Below, piece after piece: positions 60,233 to 64,000 of a DNA stretch of 64,000 nt. Below the pieces are notes generated by a model. It was not told the DNA's origin. It worked only from the letters and a program-made list of their open reading frames with translations, and made no database searches. The stretch is taken from the NCBI GenBank assembly GCA_963930655.1, contig OZ005609.1, positions 21,091,001 to 21,155,000 of the forward strand. Direction: 5' to 3'. Numbering within the stretch: position 1 is the first letter of the stretch; every line of letters starts with the position of its first letter. The position numbers and the translations under genes were made by a program. The DNA comes from Myrica gale (lineage: Eukaryota > Streptophyta > Magnoliopsida > Fagales > Myricaceae).

Positions 60233-62749
60233 GGACTCGGATTCCCTCCTAAGAGGGAGTCACCGAGTCCGTCCTAACATGCCGTCGGATGGGTGACACC
60301 GCATTAATGAACCCATCCGACGGCCAAATGAAAAAAAAACGTTTAAACGTTGCATGTGGGCGTTAACCGGTAACGGGGAGTGAAACTCACCGTTTCACTG
60401 AAACAAGAATAGTGACGATTATTCTCGTCATGTGCTTCGTCCCCACATGACCACCACCCACCTCTGCTTCCATCCATCCGTACAGGATCATGTTAGGGCC
60501 AGCCCCGCGTAGTTTCCTCATTAACAAGAGCAGCAAACCATATTATTACACTTAAAGCTCTGCTGCATAAGTTTCCTCATTTACACGTTAATTTGAAACG
60601 GGGAGTGAAACTCACCGTTTCACTGAAACAAGAATAGTGACGATTATTCTCGTCATGTGCTTCGTCCCCACATGGCCACCACCCACCTCTGCTTCCATCC
60701 ATCCGTACAGGATCATGTTAGGGCCAGCCCCGCGTAGTTTCCTCATTAACAAGAGCAGCAAACCATATTATTACACTTAAAGCTCTGCTGCATAAGTTTC
60801 CTCATTTACACGTTAATTTGAACTTTTTTCTTTGAGCATGAGACCGCACTCAATATGCTATTCGACAGACTAAGAAGCATAGTTAGAGTAGAGCATTTGT
60901 GGTCAGAAAGGGTTACAAATTATGTCTGCAAGTCTTCTACAAGTGGAATGCATACCCCTGCTTCACCAGAAAACCTTCTCTTTGTATGGCCACGTTAACT
61001 GCAAGGTTACGAGTTCAGCCAATTATAAAGTAAGAAGCAGATCAACCACAGGTGAAGCTACTGCGAAATAGAAGTTAAATGAAATAAAACAGAAACAAGG
61101 AGCATCATTACCTTGGATCCTCAAATCGTAGCTAAATGCCAACGAGATTGGGAGGCAGAACCCAAGTAGATCAGCCTGCCTGTCAAGTTCGCTGGGCAGG
61201 TTTCCAACAAGAAATGGCATAGATGATTAGCCCTTTCCATCCTTGCAACAGCCACCGGCTATCTTCATCAATCACAAAATCCTTGTGTTAGCTCGACCTC
61301 ACCTTATCCCTTTCCATATCCACAACATCCTGGTACAAAGGCAGCTGTGCAAACCCCGCGCAAGGCAAGATATTGGCTCGTCGAGCGCCCACCGCGCACC
61401 AGGCCGCGCGTGCGACAGCCAAATCTTGCTTGTCGCGCGCCCCGCACACGAAGAGGAAGAGGAAGCCAAGTTACTTCTGCACGAGTGTTTCTACGCCTCA
61501 TTTCTTTCTGTTTTACAGGTGATGTTTGAGAGGATTAAGGTGTCGTACTTGATAGCATCTTCCTGGGTTACTCTTTGCGATACTATGGGAAAGAAAATTT
61601 ATTGACCCCTGCTGTATTAGTAAACAATGTGGTCGTTGGGAAAATCAACTGGACAACTACCAGAAGAAAAGGAAACAGTTCCATATATTGTGACTCCACC
61701 AAGATAGCATCTGCAACTCATCTCCACCATTTATGAATGGAGAGAAATACCAGGTGCCAAATTTTAAACAAAAAGACGAAGAAACTCTTCTGGAACAAAC
61801 ACACTTTCTTTCTCCGGCTCCCACCATTTTATGTTTGTGATTTGAACCTGCACGACAAAGAAGATTGCAAACTCTCCGTATCCCAAGTCAACGAAGACAC
61901 AAAAGAATTCACGCGCGCGGCCTTGCTTTTGATCCATACACTATATTTTACACCGAGTTTCAGAATTATGGCCCTGATTCTTCAACAATCTATAGAGTTA
62001 AATGGAAGGGGTGAAGACCATTACAATCCGCCAAGCCAGCAAATTCACAGTGTGTTCATTCATCCGCGTTCATTCATCCAAGGGGATGACTGGATCTCGG
62101 CTGCAGGTGTTCCATACAGATCTGGCCTGATCTGACTTGACATTTCATGGAATTAGTAGAACAGCACAGGTGATGCATCACGTGTTTCCTATTGTATGAT
62201 ATTGGGAATGAGATTTTATTGATACGGTTCGAATGAATTACGATGAATCTGCACGAGAAAGCTGCAAATATTCTATTGATATTGTTCATGCCACGTACTA
62301 ACCAAAAGCAATTTGCATGGAACACTTTTTACATGAAACCCACCAAAAGCAAAAGCAGAGAACAAAGCAATTTGTTGTTTCGCGCGAGCCATTTGGGGCG
62401 CGGGGGTCGCACGCCAGTGCTCTCGAATTTCCAGAGCCCTATCGCGGGCGGTTCGCGCGCAAGACCGCGTGCAGTGGCTATGATATTTTCAGCGTCCTGT
62501 CGTGCGCGGCCCGCGCACAAGGCCGCGCACGCGTCGCTCTGGGATTTCAAATAAGTGGGAGACGGACCGTTTAGTGAAACGGTGAGTTTTGCTCACCGTT
62601 ACTACTTAACGCCCCGATTTCTTTCGTTTTAAAATTTTTTTAAGTATTTTAATACCGGCCGTTGGATGAGTTCATTAATGCGTTGTCACTCATCCGACGG
62701 CCGGTTAGGACAGGCGAGGTGATTCCCTCTTAGGAGGGAATCCGAGTCC
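60233..62749. mobile_element. MULE (Mutator-like) with ~170-bp TIRs inside SMP exon 1
   Basis: The left end 60233-~60405 and right end ~62570-62749 are inverted copies (ggactcggattccctcctaa at the left, the same read inward from the right; then gccgtcggatg.gtgaca, cgcattaatgaac, and gtttcact.aaac). Flanks are ctgctgatc (60224-60232) and ctgatgatc (62750-62758), a 9-bp duplication with one mismatch. This fits Mutator. No transposase was found. Inside are a 225-bp tandem duplication and two very GC-rich patches (61345-61450, 62388-62545). A minus-strand stretch near 61220-61110 has exon-like features (ATG, donor) but no recognised family. Confidence 0.9.
60372..60821. repeat. 225-bp tandem duplication inside the MULE
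   Basis: Two almost identical units with period 225 (acggggagtgaaactcaccg at 60374 and 60599; seen difference catgacc/catggcc). The first unit starts inside the left TIR, so the duplication arose within the element and is recent. Confidence 0.93.
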
Positions 62750-62845
62750 CTGATGATCAGGTCTCTCTTGCTGTTGCTGGCTCATTATCTTCTGATCTTT
62801 TTCTCTTTTCCTTCCTTCTTGAGTTTCAATTCCGCAGACTGCAGA

Positions 62846-62947
62846 GTATAAACTATAAATGTGAAATGGTTTTGCTGGAATTCTGGGCAATAATTGTGCG
62901 GGAATGGCATGAGTGTGGAGGATTATTATACATGCATGTGCATGCAT
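62846..62947 (-). promoter_or_regulatory. SMP promoter: TATA box and RY motifs
   Basis: Two RY-type motifs, catgcatg at 62931-62938 and catgcat at 62941-62947, lie about 150 bp before the SMP start codon. A TATA-like tttatagtttata (minus strand, about 62849-62861) follows. RY elements are bound by B3 factors (ABI3/FUS3/LEC2) and mark seed-maturation promoters, which fits the gene. Confidence 0.7.
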
Positions 62948-63099
62948 CTTTCGGACGCGTTGGAGATATAACAGGTGGTAAAATTCTGAATAGAGTTTTT
63001 GGTTGGCGAATCCTTAGGGGCACTGTTGGTTCTCAAGTGCTTCCTGAGCTAAAAGGGTCATATTCGTGGAGAGGCTGAATGACAAGTGGCGTTTGGGCG

Positions 63100-64000
63100 T
63101 TAAGTTGGGGACCGGGTCCAGGGTTAAAGACCAAAGTATCGTGAAATTTTATTGTATTAGCAAGCGCACGAACTGTATCGAAGTATAGTTAGGTAACCGC
63201 GAGGTCGAACCTATAGGGACATGTAAAAACTCAAGAAAATTAACCAAACCTCAACTAAATGAATCCTAATCTAGTTTAGGAAAATGATTTTTGTTTCTGA
63301 AACTAAATAGCACTAAAATCGAAGCTAATCCAAACAAAGAAAACAATTAATCTAATACTCGAAATAAGAAAATAATTAATTAAGTAAGACAATAGAAAAA
63401 TATGTAAATTATCAAGAGAAAGGAATTAAGGTTTTCAGAATCCACCTTGCTAATTCATAACAACAATTATTCATGATCATTAGATTTTTCCCAGACTACT
63501 ACATGATAATCTAGAATTCAATCTCGTTAACATGAAAAATATTATCATCAAAGTTCACATATAAAAATCTAAAACATGTTCTTCTTCGCTTAAAAATATA
63601 GAATTAAATCATCTCCTGTATAAGTTGAAAACAAATCACAAAAGATATTCAATTCTAAAATCAAACAATTATAATCCAAGCAATCAATTGAATCAGACTA
63701 TTCTAAATCATGAGAAAAATATGATTGAACTCATATTCAGAAAATCATCTAAATCAATTCCTGTGAAGCAAGAACAATTTAATCATTAAAGAACACATTC
63801 ATGGGAAAATTCAAATCTCATGAATAATCATTGATAATCCTCAACAAGGTTTCATCATCAACCTTAATTAAAAACATAGCTACTCATTATCATGAAAATA
63901 AAATCCATAATATCAATACTAAATATTAAAAAAATAAATAAAATAAACCGAATTTTAGAAAAGAAGTCACTGTGCTCTCACGAGAAGAAAAGCCAAGCCA
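63100..64000. other. AT-rich flank, possible repeat end, no gene recognised
   Basis: A stretch near 63145-63225 (tattagcaagcgcacgaact, ggtcgaacctatagggac) looks like a sequence common in plant retroelement borders, but no matching terminal repeat, PBS or coding part is in the window. The rest is AT-rich and unassigned. Confidence 0.35.

Larger units (their letters stand above)
58927..62785 (-). pseudogene. Seed maturation protein (LEA, SMP family), exon 1 split by a MULE
   Basis: Start ATG at 62785. Codons 1-12 (MSQQQQERPDHQ) end at 62750; after the MULE and one target copy the frame resumes at 60223 with EPIKYGDIFPVEGELSEKPV, RDAALMQKAEISMLGHIQKG and AAAVMQSAATRNEQAG, ending exon 1 at 59939. 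Exon 2 is 59449-59141 (QYSQRAPLAAPLVV, AITIGEALEATTMTAGSKPV, AAIQAAEVRAIG), exon 3 59049-58927 (KLPSDRAVTRRDAEGVASAE, stop). Without the MULE the product is 250 residues, the usual length, with three SMP domains. These hydrophilic LEA proteins accumulate in drying seeds. With the MULE, the frame ends 14 codons into its TIR. The tail GYGGGGGCGC replaces the usual Ala-rich end of the family. Confidence 0.9.

Noticed and set aside
61243..61605. Plus-strand frames in the GC-rich part of the second MULE as genes
   Set aside because: They result from GC-rich low-complexity sequence; no conserved domain is visible.

Overview
The window is nuclear DNA of a woody-type eudicot. The evidence is one very long, intron-rich plant gene with GT-AG introns, plant-type L1 LINEs with a zf-RVT tail, a Ty1/copia element primed by initiator tRNA-Met, TRIM elements, Mutator-like (MULE) elements and a late-embryogenesis (SMP-type) gene. 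I cannot fix the species from sequence alone.

The main gene is MON2 on the + strand. I assembled it exon by exon as 44 coding exons from 11537 to 57733. They join in one frame to 4965 bases (1654 residues plus stop), and every junction is GT-AG with consistent phase. MON2 is a Golgi/endosome trafficking scaffold related to the large Arf-GEFs but lacking a Sec7 domain. Its gene body is about 46 kb, and roughly half of that is transposon DNA sitting in introns.

Layout. 1-5200: a minus-strand PPR pseudogene broken by two inverted-repeat elements; one is a 3.4 kb Pack-MULE with a 10-bp target duplication that carries exons of a GT47 exostosin-type glycosyltransferase. 5600-10460: gene and transposon debris (cysteine-synthase exon, a perfect 36-bp-arm hairpin, a gypsy 3' end, a decayed LINE, a TRIM remnant). 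11537-57733: MON2, with L1 insertions in introns 3, 7, 12, 14, 21, 29 and 39, TRIMs in introns 3 and 21, a MITE in intron 21 and a copia element in intron 29. 58927-62785: a minus-strand seed maturation protein (LEA/SMP) gene whose first exon is split after codon 12 by a 2.5 kb MULE with long inverted ends. 62850-62950: its promoter, with RY motifs. 63100-64000: AT-rich, nothing firmly recognised.

Most notable: (1) three, and probably four, L1 insertions in MON2 introns show the 5'-inversion layout expected of twin priming; (2) intron 29 holds a four-deep nest (MON2 > copia > Harbinger-like MITE > hAT-like MITE) plus an inverted L1 in the same copia; (3) copia ends 26 bp before exon 30, so the splice-site upstream context is LTR-derived; (4) a 118-bp tandem duplication makes a decoy acceptor before exon 38; (5) two MULE insertions, in a PPR and in an SMP gene, have readable target duplications.
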